Source: Euryarchaeota archaeon UBA463 (GTDB lineage: Archaea > Thermoplasmatota > Poseidoniia > Poseidoniales > Thalassarchaeaceae). Taken from it: a DNA stretch of 51,777 nt. Where the stretch lies: assembly GCA_002501805.1 (NCBI GenBank), contig DAOI01000018.1, forward strand, positions 1 through 51,777, written 5' to 3'. Shown one piece after another: positions 1-9,161 of this stretch. Made by a program: the position numbers and the translations under genes. The notes under the pieces were generated by a model, which was not told the origin of the DNA, made no database searches, and worked only from the letters and a program-made list of their open reading frames with translations. Position 1 is the first letter of the stretch. Every line of letters begins with the position of its first letter.

Positions 1-3000
1 GACGCCGTTAGCGTGGATAACGTCTGGCAGACTCTGGTTAACATCACCGATTATGTGATTCTGACAGAGTACACGGACCTCGATGGCAATGTTGTCAGAG
101 GAACCGAGGTAGTCACATTCACAGCAAACTTCCTCTCTCTGCTCAATCTGCAAACCGACCCCTTGAGTCATGCCGTGGATATTGACAATGATGGCGATAA
201 TGACATTCAAGTCGGCCTGAGCGTGTCCCTTGGAAATATCGGTCTGGAAAACATAGATATCGAAACTGGGACTTTATGGATTCAGCCATCAGTGTCATAC
301 ACGGTAGACGTCCTTGACTCCAGTCAAACTGACAGTGTTTGGGAAGACATGGACTCCCTGCAGGTTTCATTGATCAAGTCATTCGCTTACTCCAGTCCGG
401 ACTCAGTTCTGGCTCTCGGCGATGGAGAGAGCTACATCTGGGTCATAGACTCCAGATTCTCAACAATGCCACAAGACTTCTCATTAAGTGTTGGAATTGA
501 GAGGGTATTCTTCAACGCTAGCGCCGTTCTCCAAGATCTAATCCAGTCGATTGTAAACATCTTCTCATCCGATTTCGATGGCTCCGGACTGACTCTAATA
601 GGTATCACAGCACCATACTCGATATCGATAGACTCCAGTGAAATGGACTCCTGCCCCGATAGGTATAGTCCCGAACAACTGCTGTTTCTCCCTCCCGAAG
701 AAATAGACTGTGGAGTTACAGTCGGACTTGGATATGCCAGGTTCTCACCTCCATCAGACGGGGATAGACAGCTATGGGAACTCGCATACATTAATCTCGA
801 TGTCAAACCTAACGGAGTATCTTCAATGATTCCTGGGGATGTCGAGCTAGTGATCAGGACTGATAGCAGTATCCCAGCATTGGGGGGGATCGAGGGAGAC
901 AGGAGCCTAACCACGGTCGAGTATTTTGCGGACAGGAGATCTGACCTACATATTCACTTCCATGAAGATAGATCAGGTGTTTCCCAAGAGGAAAATGGAG
1001 GCTCATTTGGAAATACCACGGAGTCACTCGGATGGCTAAGAGGAATGCCTGAAGGATCCATGTCCCAGGGGGAGATCACTAGGATATTCAGAATGCTAGG
1101 CTCATCTGATGAGCCCGAACTGCCAGGAGGTAAGCCCAGTAGATTAGGTCTGATCATAGGTATCAAGAACTTCTCAAGGGACACCAGTCCCAATGAAGAC
1201 GATCCTACACTGCCAGTAAATCCTGCCTATCCCCCAATTAGCATGATACTTCTCAGATCCGCCCAACCCCTGGACTCTCTTGATTACAGCTCATGGTACG
1301 AAAGAGGGGGTGAGAACTCAGATCATAGGAGGGTCGACATCTCAATTGAATCAATTCCAACCGCACTGGTCCTCTACGGATCTTTCGATGTGAGCGGATC
1401 AGATGATGAGGAAAGGGATCTGGATGATTCAGACAACCTTGATTTCGTCTCACGGATCATGGACTCCCTGATTCTCGATTTGGTAGACCTATACCTAGAT
1501 GTTGGTGGAATCCTCAACAATATTCCAACTACAGTGGTGGAGGCTATAACAGGCAGTGTCGGTCCTGGAGGAGACCTCCAGGGAAGGGAATTCAACCTCA
1601 TAATGCATGACGACTGGGGCGCTCTCAGGACTGAGATGTCCATAGGCAGAATAGGCCTGCAGATTGGTTCCAGTGCACATCCGACGATTCAAGGAGACCA
1701 CCTCGTTCTCTCCAAGGACAGATCCTTGAATCAGCTGGTAAGCAGGGACGGAAATCTGGTAGATCCTCTGGTCCCTGTCGCTGCTAGTATCGGGTTCAGT
1801 GGACTCTCTGCCTTCTCTGTAGATGACGATGACATACTTGATGAGCTAACGGCATCCGTCAACACATCTTCCAGTGAGCCATTCAATTTCGTCTACATTG
1901 ACCATGAGCCTGGGTCAGTCACGAACTCGTCTTTCCAATCACTGTACATTTCCGACATCCCTGATGATATCAGAATATCTACTGATGCTGAGACCGCAGT
2001 TTATGCCGCATCAGAGGAAATAGGAAAGATGATCTACACTGGAAAGGACATGGAACAAAGACAGGCAGTTGAGATAACAGACTTCCCTGAAGACTTCTCT
2101 GCAATATTCGGCGGATTTTCTAGCTGGAGTACGACGACCTCCATTGGTTCCATAGAGGCGCAGATCACCGATTCTGAGTTGCCAGAAACTATGACAGGTG
2201 ATCACTTCATGTTCCACCATGATCCGAATGATGGCACATCATCTATCTCTTCCAGAATCTCTGGGATATCAGAAGTAAGCTGGATACCTCCAGTCTCTGA
2301 AGGTTCTCTAGGTGCTGACGGCAGAGGAAAAGCCTCTATCTCTGCGTCTGGAGATAGATCAATGAGCTTCAGTGTGGATCATGCTCCAACACTAGACGAA
2401 GATCAGCTTACGGCAGTCGCGATAATTGACCCTCTCCCTTCTTCGGTATCCATAGAGATTCCAACAAGCTCAGACTCTGGGCCAGCTCTAGATATCCCCG
2501 AGCTCAATACGTCTCAGGGTCTTTCAGGCCTTGCCTTCTTCCTAGGTGGATTTGCAGACCTTGGCAGATCAGTTAATTCTGTTCTTTCAGGGATAACCAC
2601 TGATATTTCCACCGGTACCAATTCAGGAGAATCGAACGAGGATTTCTCTTTCGGTATGCAGTTGGAGGCAAACGCACCCTTCGATCTGATAGTTGAATCA
2701 AGCCATGGAGATGGCTCAATCGAGGCCCCTCCATGGGTTCACGGAGTATCATTTAGCGCGGCACCTTCGGGGATATCAGATGGCTTTCACCTGAGGACAT
2801 GGATCCCCGATCTTCCCCCAGTAGTGGACATGTCAGTCACTAGATCGGTCGAAGGCGAATCGCAAGACTGGGAAGTCATGCTCGCGTTGGATGGTTGGAT
2901 TCCCGCACATAGTGAAATGATGATCCAAGCTAGAGGAATTAATGGCCAAGATCTTCTGCTGACTCTAAATGGCTTGGAAGTGGGAACTCCCACTGGAATG

Positions 3001-4011
3001 CTAGTTGACGCCACCTTCGAATTCGAGACAGTTGCAGGTATAACGGAGGTCTCCACATCTGCACACTATTCAATGACTGAAAGACTTGACTGGGCACATG
3101 TTCTTCTGATTAACAGAGATGCTGGAAGCCGTACTGAGATAATGATTGATGAGATTCCGGAGGTTATTGATATCACTGCAAGTCTGGGAACTGCTGTTTC
3201 TATAGATATGACAGTCCCGGATCTCTATCTCAGAGATGATGATGTAGGAATCAACTCGATTATGATGCAACAGATGCAGTGGCTTGACTCCGCATGGTGG
3301 CCAGCGACAATCTTCCTAACTGATGTACCAGGGTCAATTAACCTAACAACTGAGCCCGATACAAATTTCGATATTACCGAGAGCCTAGCTTTCCAAGGAA
3401 TACCAATCCTAGACTATCGGGCCTCTGGAGATGGGATGTCGCTCTACATAGAAGCCTTCGGAAGGGCGATAAACACCAAGGGGGACATAATATTGCTCGC
3501 AGAAGGAATGACTGATAGCTTACAGATTAAGCCTGCCGAAGGATTTGGATTGAATATCCGTTCTGGAGGAGAAGGCGTAGAAACGATTTACATTAGATCG
3601 AGCAATATTCCCACAACTCCTCCTGTCACTATGGAGGAAATGGAGGCACTTGGAGAGAACCTGAAGAGTGCTACAATACATATCCATGAGGTAGGCAGAA
3701 TTTCATCTACATTGCCCGGGTATCCAGTGATAGAGCTCTCAGAAGTACAAGGTGGCAGAATAATCATCTCTGCGAGAGCAACCGCCGAGGTGGCAGGCCA
3801 GGAGTTCGATCTGAGGGGCGTTCTTCTAGATGCACAGACAACCTCTGGGATTCCTACCGCGACCACGATTGGTATCAACGGCCTGGCCTCTGATCTTTCA
3901 ATTCTGAATATGATTCCAGGATTTGAAGGAGACACTCAGCATATCATGGTGGTTGAGCCAGTTTCTTCAGGGATAATGACACTGATTGCAACTTTCTTGG
4001 GAGGGAGCTGA
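1..4011 (+). CDS. Very large predicted surface protein, 5' end outside the window
   Basis: The frame is open from the first base, so the gene is cut by the window edge; a GTG at 13 is only the first possible start inside it. About 1336 residues are visible. I recognise no family. Composition is that of an extracellular archaeal protein: rich in Ser, Thr, Asp, Glu and Ile, very poor in Cys and Lys, with many predicted beta strands. A DIDNDGDND stretch near residue 58 resembles calcium-binding Asp-rich loops. No transmembrane helix is evident in the visible part, so any signal peptide must lie upstream. It overlaps the next gene by one base (TGATG), so the two are probably co-translated, and the partner is a one-helix membrane protein. 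A surface-layer or adhesion role is inference only. Confidence 0.75.
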   Translation, partial: DAVSVDNVWQTLVNITDYVILTEYTDLDGNVVRGTEVVTFTANFLSLLNLQTDPLSHAVDIDNDGDNDIQVGLSVSLGNIGLENIDIETGTLWIQPSVSYTVDVLDSSQTDSVWEDMDSLQVSLIKSFAYSSPDSVLALGDGESYIWVIDSRFSTMPQDFSLSVGIERVFFNASAVLQDLIQSIVNIFSSDFDGSGLTLIGITAPYSISIDSSEMDSCPDRYSPEQLLFLPPEEIDCGVTVGLGYARFSPPSDGDRQLWELAYINLDVKPNGVSSMIPGDVELVIRTDSSIPALGGIEGDRSLTTVEYFADRRSDLHIHFHEDRSGVSQEENGGSFGNTTESLGWLRGMPEGSMSQGEITRIFRMLGSSDEPELPGGKPSRLGLIIGIKNFSRDTSPNEDDPTLPVNPAYPPISMILLRSAQPLDSLDYSSWYERGGENSDHRRVDISIESIPTALVLYGSFDVSGSDDEERDLDDSDNLDFVSRIMDSLILDLVDLYLDVGGILNNIPTTVVEAITGSVGPGGDLQGREFNLIMHDDWGALRTEMSIGRIGLQIGSSAHPTIQGDHLVLSKDRSLNQLVSRDGNLVDPLVPVAASIGFSGLSAFSVDDDDILDELTASVNTSSSEPFNFVYIDHEPGSVTNSSFQSLYISDIPDDIRISTDAETAVYAASEEIGKMIYTGKDMEQRQAVEITDFPEDFSAIFGGFSSWSTTTSIGSIEAQITDSELPETMTGDHFMFHHDPNDGTSSISSRISGISEVSWIPPVSEGSLGADGRGKASISASGDRSMSFSVDHAPTLDEDQLTAVAIIDPLPSSVSIEIPTSSDSGPALDIPELNTSQGLSGLAFFLGGFADLGRSVNSVLSGITTDISTGTNSGESNEDFSFGMQLEANAPFDLIVESSHGDGSIEAPPWVHGVSFSAAPSGISDGFHLRTWIPDLPPVVDMSVTRSVEGESQDWEVMLALDGWIPAHSEMMIQARGINGQDLLLTLNGLEVGTPTGMLVDATFEFETVAGITEVSTSAHYSMTERLDWAHVLLINRDAGSRTEIMIDEIPEVIDITASLGTAVSIDMTVPDLYLRDDDVGINSIMMQQMQWLDSAWWPATIFLTDVPGSINLTTEPDTNFDITESLAFQGIPILDYRASGDGMSLYIEAFGRAINTKGDIILLAEGMTDSLQIKPAEGFGLNIRSGGEGVETIYIRSSNIPTTPPVTMEEMEALGENLKSATIHIHEVGRISSTLPGYPVIELSEVQGGRIIISARATAEVAGQEFDLRGVLLDAQTTSGIPTATTIGINGLASDLSILNMIPGFEGDTQHIMVVEPVSSGIMTLIATFLGGS

Positions 4012-4571
4012 TGGGACTTCTTGAAAGACTCAGACAGGCCGACGTCCCAGAGGAGACTCTGGAAGAGAAAACTGCTCATGACGCACTGGAAAAGATTGAG
4101 GACAGGATTAGTCAAATCTCTCCCTTCAGGGTTATTTTCGCTTCAATAACCGCACTTCTGGTGTTATCAGCATCTGTAATTGCCTTGGTTTGGCTGATTC
4201 CTTATGATAGGGTATCAGTAGATGTAATCTACAAACAAGCAGGATCTAGCCATATTGTTCTATCCGAGATAAATAATCAGGGTAGCAGAGCGATTGAATC
4301 GGTTTCACTGGATCTAGTGTTCATTGATTCAGAAGATATTGAGATACAAAGGATACACTTTGAGTCGGAAAGAATACCTGCACACAAGTCAGTTGCAGGG
4401 GACGAATTGGAGATGATTGTTAACGGAGAGTCGGTTTGGGACAATTACACTATCGAGATCATCCTAACATACGACTACTATGGGGGTAGTATCTACGAGA
4501 AAAATACCATGGAGGTAGGAGAGTGGACTCTAGAACTATTCACAATGAGGCCCCCCTTGCAAATTCTATGA
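4011..4571 (+). CDS. Small membrane protein with one helix and an extracytoplasmic domain
   Basis: This 186-residue protein has a charged N-terminal helix (about residues 1-38), a single strong transmembrane segment (about 42-65, IFASITALLVLSASVIALVW) and about 120 residues of beta-rich sequence. The second part looks like an Ig-like fold exposed outside the cell, but I do not recognise a family. The ATG shares its A with the TGA of the giant upstream protein, which indicates translational coupling. It may anchor or escort that protein. The next gene, a subtilisin, follows after a short spacer. The function is unknown. Confidence 0.75.
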   Translation: MGLLERLRQADVPEETLEEKTAHDALEKIEDRISQISPFRVIFASITALLVLSASVIALVWLIPYDRVSVDVIYKQAGSSHIVLSEINNQGSRAIESVSLDLVFIDSEDIEIQRIHFESERIPAHKSVAGDELEMIVNGESVWDNYTIEIILTYDYYGGSIYEKNTMEVGEWTLELFTMRPPLQIL

Positions 4572-4624
4572 TAAACTGAGTTCAGTTAACCCATATGCTC
4601 AAAATGGTCAGGATGGGGGGAGAT

Positions 4625-7600
4625 ATGATGACCAAGCGAGCCGTTGTCCTCGTACTCGCCGTCTTACTGTTATCATATCTGCCAATATTGGGCGACGAAG
4701 AAGACTCATTTGATCATCAATTCGAAGATTTGAGTCCCAATATTGAGAGAGTAGAGATTTCTCCCGATTCCAACAGTATCCAAGATCTAGGGGCTCCGCT
4801 TATCCTTGAGGGGTCCGAAGAAGCAAGGCAAGCTATTGCCCATTCTACTATAGGGACTTACACGCCCGAGGGATTGATTCCTAGTGTCTACATGGACTAC
4901 TCACTTTCTTTACCAAGATCAGATCTAGCTCTAGCAATTATCGATGGTCAGGTTGGACTCTGGGACTCTAGGTTGGACATCCTACAGATTGAGGGATTAT
5001 CTATCAGATCAACGATACCTCCCTCAGGATTCCTAATTCAAGGTACAGCCGAAGCAATTGAGAGGCTTCAGGATATAGAGTCGATTGTAGCAATTCATGA
5101 CGTTCCAAGCGGACTAATGATTCACCAATCCTTGAGAAATCACCATTCATCTTCTAACTTCATGGTCGAAGTGATAGGTTGGAAAGGAGATGATATGGTC
5201 AGAATGGAAGATTCAGGCTTAGGACTGCAAGACTCACTACTAACTGCCATGGACTATCTCTCAGATCCATGGTCTCCTGAGAAGGGCGTTATATGGGGAA
5301 GCACATCTTTCGATAATTTATCTGATATAGTTTCAATTCCCTCTGTTTCGTACATTTCTCCATTGCCATCGATAATCCTCCACAACGATCAATCAAGGAT
5401 AAATATGGGAATCAATACTGTGGAAAATGCCTTCATAACAGGCCTAAATGGTAGTGGACAGATTGTTGCTGTAGGAGACTCGGGATTAGATGACGATCAC
5501 GGAGATTTCACCAGTAGAATCTCAGGTCTTACTTCAGTTACCCCTGGTGATTCTTCTACAGCCGACTTGAGTGATGGACATGGAACTCACGTAGCCTGTA
5601 CTGTTCTAGGCTCTGGATTCAGGAGCAATGGGGGTTACCAAGGAGTTGCCCCTGAAGCCGATTTATACTTTCAAGCAATGGAAGACGATGATTCTGGTGC
5701 TTTGTATAGCTACGGAATCAACTCAATGCTAAATTCTGCATATAATGCAGGAGCTAGAATCCATACCAATAGTTGGGGTTCTCAGAGTGGATTCGGAGGA
5801 TATTCTACCCAATCAGAAGATGCAGACGACAGGACTTCCACATGGGATCAGTATTGGTCCTATGACGGCATGACTGTATTATTTGCCGCCGGTAATGAAA
5901 GGAATGACGGAGTCTCTCCCCCAGGTACTGCAAAGAATGTAATCACAGTTGGTGGACATAAGAACAGATACAGTGGAGCTCCAGATGAGATGTATTACTG
6001 GAGTAGCAGAGGGCCTACGGATGATGGCAGGATTAAGCCTGATATAGTGGCCCCAGGAGACTATGTACGATCATGCAAATCTCAGGAGGCCACCTCAGCA
6101 GACGGTACCTGGTCGAATACTTGGTATATGGAATATAGCGGTACGTCAATGGCCACCCCAGCAGCCGCTGGCTCATCCGCACTCGTAAGGGAGTATCTAA
6201 CAGAAGTAATTGGAAGACAGGCACCACAGGGATCACTGATCAAGGCTCTACTAATACTCGGGGCCAAGGACATGGGAGCTCGTGATATTCCAAACGATGA
6301 CGAGGGTTGGGGAAGAGTAGATTTGGTAAACTCATTGATTCCTGACGGAGAAGTTGGAATTTTCGTCGACGACAGATCTAGGATCAGGAGCGGGCAGGTC
6401 ATTGAGTATACATTCGACGTCAATACCGCTGGGAAGGAGTTCAAGGCAGTATTGACTTGGTCTGATTATCCCGGATCATCAAGCTCTTCCATTCAGCTAA
6501 GGAATGACCTAGACTTAGAGCTGGTATCTCCAGATGGCACTACATACAAGGGTAATGTTTTCACGAATGGACGCTCTACCCAAGGTGGTTCAAAGGACTC
6601 AGTGAATAATGTTGAAGTCGTAGCACTTGATAGTACTGCTCAAGGGATTTGGACAATTAGAGTCAAGGATTCACAACATGGAGGATCAAGAACATGGCAA
6701 CCATTCTCGATAGCCGTAAGGGGGCACAATGTAAATGATCTCAGCCCAGATCCAACGTTCGTTCCAGACTCAATGAGTGTATCCACTCCTATTCCACAAG
6801 TAGGCGAAGAAGTACAGGTTTCAGTACAGATAAAAAATATCGGAGCAGGATCTGTCACTGATATACCAGTCATGGCGAGAGTCGACTCCGCTCTTCTAGG
6901 AGAGCAGTTGGTATCTCTATCGCCCGGACAAACAGAGGATCTATTCTGGTCTTGGACTCCCGAAACAGAAGGGGACTCTGCTTTCGAGTTCTTCATTGAT
7001 CCGAACAATCAATTTGATGAAATGTCAGATTCGAATAATTATTTCGGAGAGATAGTAATTGTCAGTGCCCCCGGAGTCAGGGTCTCCGCACTTGAGGAAA
7101 CTATCACTCTGGTAGATGCTACTTCTACAACTTCGACATGGGATCTAACACTGACGAATACTGCACTCTTCGAAACTAATGCCACTATATCTGCCTCTTC
7201 TCCTACTAGGGTACAAGATGGCACCCAATTCGGGTGGTTCCAGTCCTTCACTTCGAATACTTTCAACCTCATGCCAACCGAACAGGCCTCCATTGGAATG
7301 ACTATGGTACACCCAGCACCTCCACCTCCCGGCACTTATTCCATGACTATATCCGGATACGATATAGAGAACGATGTACTTTCTGAAATGACACTTTACT
7401 TCGAAGTTCCAGTACTGGCAGATGCAAATGTACAATTGTTGAATGAGCAAATTCTAGTCAGTCCTCTCGAACCGACCAAGACACAGATTACTATTGTTAA
7501 CGATGGGAATGGTGCTCAATCATATGACGTTGAACTAGTATCTCCTGCAGGATGGCACCTAGGTCTTGACTCAATTGGGACATTCGAAGGATCATCTCAT

Positions 7601-9109
7601 GGATCAACCGGAACCCTGCAGAAAGGATCCAGTAAGACAGTCGATATCACCATCAACTCGCCTGGAGCGATGATACCATCTGGGACGACGTTCGAAGCCG
7701 CAATTATTGTACATTCAAGAGTCAGCTCTATCTCATGGACTCAGGATATATTCCTAATCGTTGGACCCGTAGACAATGTGTCCCTTTCTCCGGTACCGGG
7801 AGAGGTAAGAAAAGACATATCTCCTGATTCTCTCCTGATTATTGATTTCTCTATCGAGAATCTAGGAAATCGAGAGTGGGAATTGACTCCATACCTAATG
7901 TCAGCACCAGGTGGTTGGAACGTTGTTGAGATGAATCCAGTTACTGCTCCCGCCGGACAGTCTGTAGATTGGTCCATGAGTCTGCAAGGAAACGGACTAG
8001 CCTCGAGTGGATTAGTCGAAATCAGATTGGCCACTTCGGATGGATTCAAAATCGACTGGAATACCTCAATCGAGGTTTTATCTGCCGCCTCTCCGAGACT
8101 TCTTTTCAATCAGGTCTATCTTCCTGATGGTTCCTCCTCCAGCGAAATATTAGGAGCAGGGCCCCATCCTGTCGGAGACCCGGGTTTCGATCTACACTGG
8201 ATGGTCTGGAACGAAGGCTCAGGAGTCTGGAGGCCATCTACCAATTTAGAGCTACCAAACCAAGCATGGTCATCATCCTGCTCATCACCATCCTCATTGT
8301 CTCCAGGTGAATCAGATATCATCGAGTGCCTAATCGTGATTCCAGAAGATGAGCCTGCTGGTTCTGAACCAGTTATTACCCTATTAGTGGATGGGGATGG
8401 AATAGAGATTAGAGACACTAAATCACTCCTTGTCGAAAACGCCCCCAGGCTATCTTGGAATCTGAATACAGAACCCATAGCACACGAAGGATACCCCTCC
8501 TCTTACCGGATAGATGTCACCAATACTGGCAATACAGACATATCCCACACCTTAGATGTCGTTGCCCCGAGCTCTTGGGACGCTAGGGCCATTGACGGAG
8601 TCAGAATTGTACTCAGTCCCGGAGAATCTCGCAGCGTTATTCTAGAATTCACCCCTCAAAGCGGGAGTGATGGCACAATCTCATTGAACTTGATAAATGC
8701 TCCAGATACCGAGGGCTCCACATTCGAAATACCCGTTGATGTCAAGCCATCTCTCGGTGGTGACTCGGGTCTGGAAGGATATCTGCCACTGATACTGGGT
8801 ACGCTAATGTTAGCAATTATTGCAGGATTGGGTGCCTTCGTATATGTCAGAACCAATGGAGATCCAATGAGTCTCCTCAATAATAGGGCCTCTGGCAGAC
8901 ACATAAGCGAGCAGGAAGATACTGACACAGTAGGGAGCGGAGTCCCGTGTTGGATATGTAGCACAGATACAACGATTGGAAATGCATGGGCCTGCTCATC
9001 ATGTGGAGCAAGGTATCACAAGATAGGCCAAGTAACCGGATGTGACATTATTTCAATGGGAAGGTGTCTTCACTGCGATGCAGAGGTCGATGACCTAGTA
9101 GAGGCCTGA
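4625..9109 (+). CDS. Membrane-anchored subtilisin-like serine protease (S8) with CARDB-type repeats and C-terminal zinc/RING-like domain
   Basis: Numbered from ATG 4625 (1494 residues), chosen because a GGGGGAGAT sequence lies just before it and a clean signal peptide follows (MMTKR then a hydrophobic run). An in-frame ATG at 4595 would add ten residues and has no ribosome binding site. The S8 catalytic triad is intact: Asp285 (VGDSGLDD), His319 (DGHGTHVA) and Ser508 (SGTSMATPAAAG), with oxyanion Asn424 (AAGN). A prodomain-like region precedes the catalytic domain. After it come a P/jelly-roll-like region and several Ig-like CARDB/NEW3-type domains, then one transmembrane helix (about 1388-1410). 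A short tail follows with Cys1442, 1445, 1457, 1460, His1465, Cys1473, 1481 and 1484, resembling a prokaryotic RING-type zinc finger. The topology implied is an external protease with a cytosolic zinc tail. It probably degrades or matures extracellular protein. Confidence 0.93.
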   Translation: MMTKRAVVLVLAVLLLSYLPILGDEEDSFDHQFEDLSPNIERVEISPDSNSIQDLGAPLILEGSEEARQAIAHSTIGTYTPEGLIPSVYMDYSLSLPRSDLALAIIDGQVGLWDSRLDILQIEGLSIRSTIPPSGFLIQGTAEAIERLQDIESIVAIHDVPSGLMIHQSLRNHHSSSNFMVEVIGWKGDDMVRMEDSGLGLQDSLLTAMDYLSDPWSPEKGVIWGSTSFDNLSDIVSIPSVSYISPLPSIILHNDQSRINMGINTVENAFITGLNGSGQIVAVGDSGLDDDHGDFTSRISGLTSVTPGDSSTADLSDGHGTHVACTVLGSGFRSNGGYQGVAPEADLYFQAMEDDDSGALYSYGINSMLNSAYNAGARIHTNSWGSQSGFGGYSTQSEDADDRTSTWDQYWSYDGMTVLFAAGNERNDGVSPPGTAKNVITVGGHKNRYSGAPDEMYYWSSRGPTDDGRIKPDIVAPGDYVRSCKSQEATSADGTWSNTWYMEYSGTSMATPAAAGSSALVREYLTEVIGRQAPQGSLIKALLILGAKDMGARDIPNDDEGWGRVDLVNSLIPDGEVGIFVDDRSRIRSGQVIEYTFDVNTAGKEFKAVLTWSDYPGSSSSSIQLRNDLDLELVSPDGTTYKGNVFTNGRSTQGGSKDSVNNVEVVALDSTAQGIWTIRVKDSQHGGSRTWQPFSIAVRGHNVNDLSPDPTFVPDSMSVSTPIPQVGEEVQVSVQIKNIGAGSVTDIPVMARVDSALLGEQLVSLSPGQTEDLFWSWTPETEGDSAFEFFIDPNNQFDEMSDSNNYFGEIVIVSAPGVRVSALEETITLVDATSTTSTWDLTLTNTALFETNATISASSPTRVQDGTQFGWFQSFTSNTFNLMPTEQASIGMTMVHPAPPPPGTYSMTISGYDIENDVLSEMTLYFEVPVLADANVQLLNEQILVSPLEPTKTQITIVNDGNGAQSYDVELVSPAGWHLGLDSIGTFEGSSHGSTGTLQKGSSKTVDITINSPGAMIPSGTTFEAAIIVHSRVSSISWTQDIFLIVGPVDNVSLSPVPGEVRKDISPDSLLIIDFSIENLGNREWELTPYLMSAPGGWNVVEMNPVTAPAGQSVDWSMSLQGNGLASSGLVEIRLATSDGFKIDWNTSIEVLSAASPRLLFNQVYLPDGSSSSEILGAGPHPVGDPGFDLHWMVWNEGSGVWRPSTNLELPNQAWSSSCSSPSSLSPGESDIIECLIVIPEDEPAGSEPVITLLVDGDGIEIRDTKSLLVENAPRLSWNLNTEPIAHEGYPSSYRIDVTNTGNTDISHTLDVVAPSSWDARAIDGVRIVLSPGESRSVILEFTPQSGSDGTISLNLINAPDTEGSTFEIPVDVKPSLGGDSGLEGYLPLILGTLMLAIIAGLGAFVYVRTNGDPMSLLNNRASGRHISEQEDTDTVGSGVPCWICSTDTTIGNAWACSSCGARYHKIGQVTGCDIISMGRCLHCDAEVDDLVEA

Positions 9110-9161
9110 CAACCGCATCTCCGGCAGTCAGGGGGTGCGAAGACCTTAGAGGGTCGGTACA

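Noticed and set aside
4574..4587. AACTGA-GT-TCAGTT inverted repeat before the subtilisin gene
   Set aside because: Only six base pairs with a two-base loop; too weak to separate from chance.
9110..9161. GACC...GGTC short inverted repeat ahead of the Ig-repeat protein
   Set aside because: A four-base stem is not significant.
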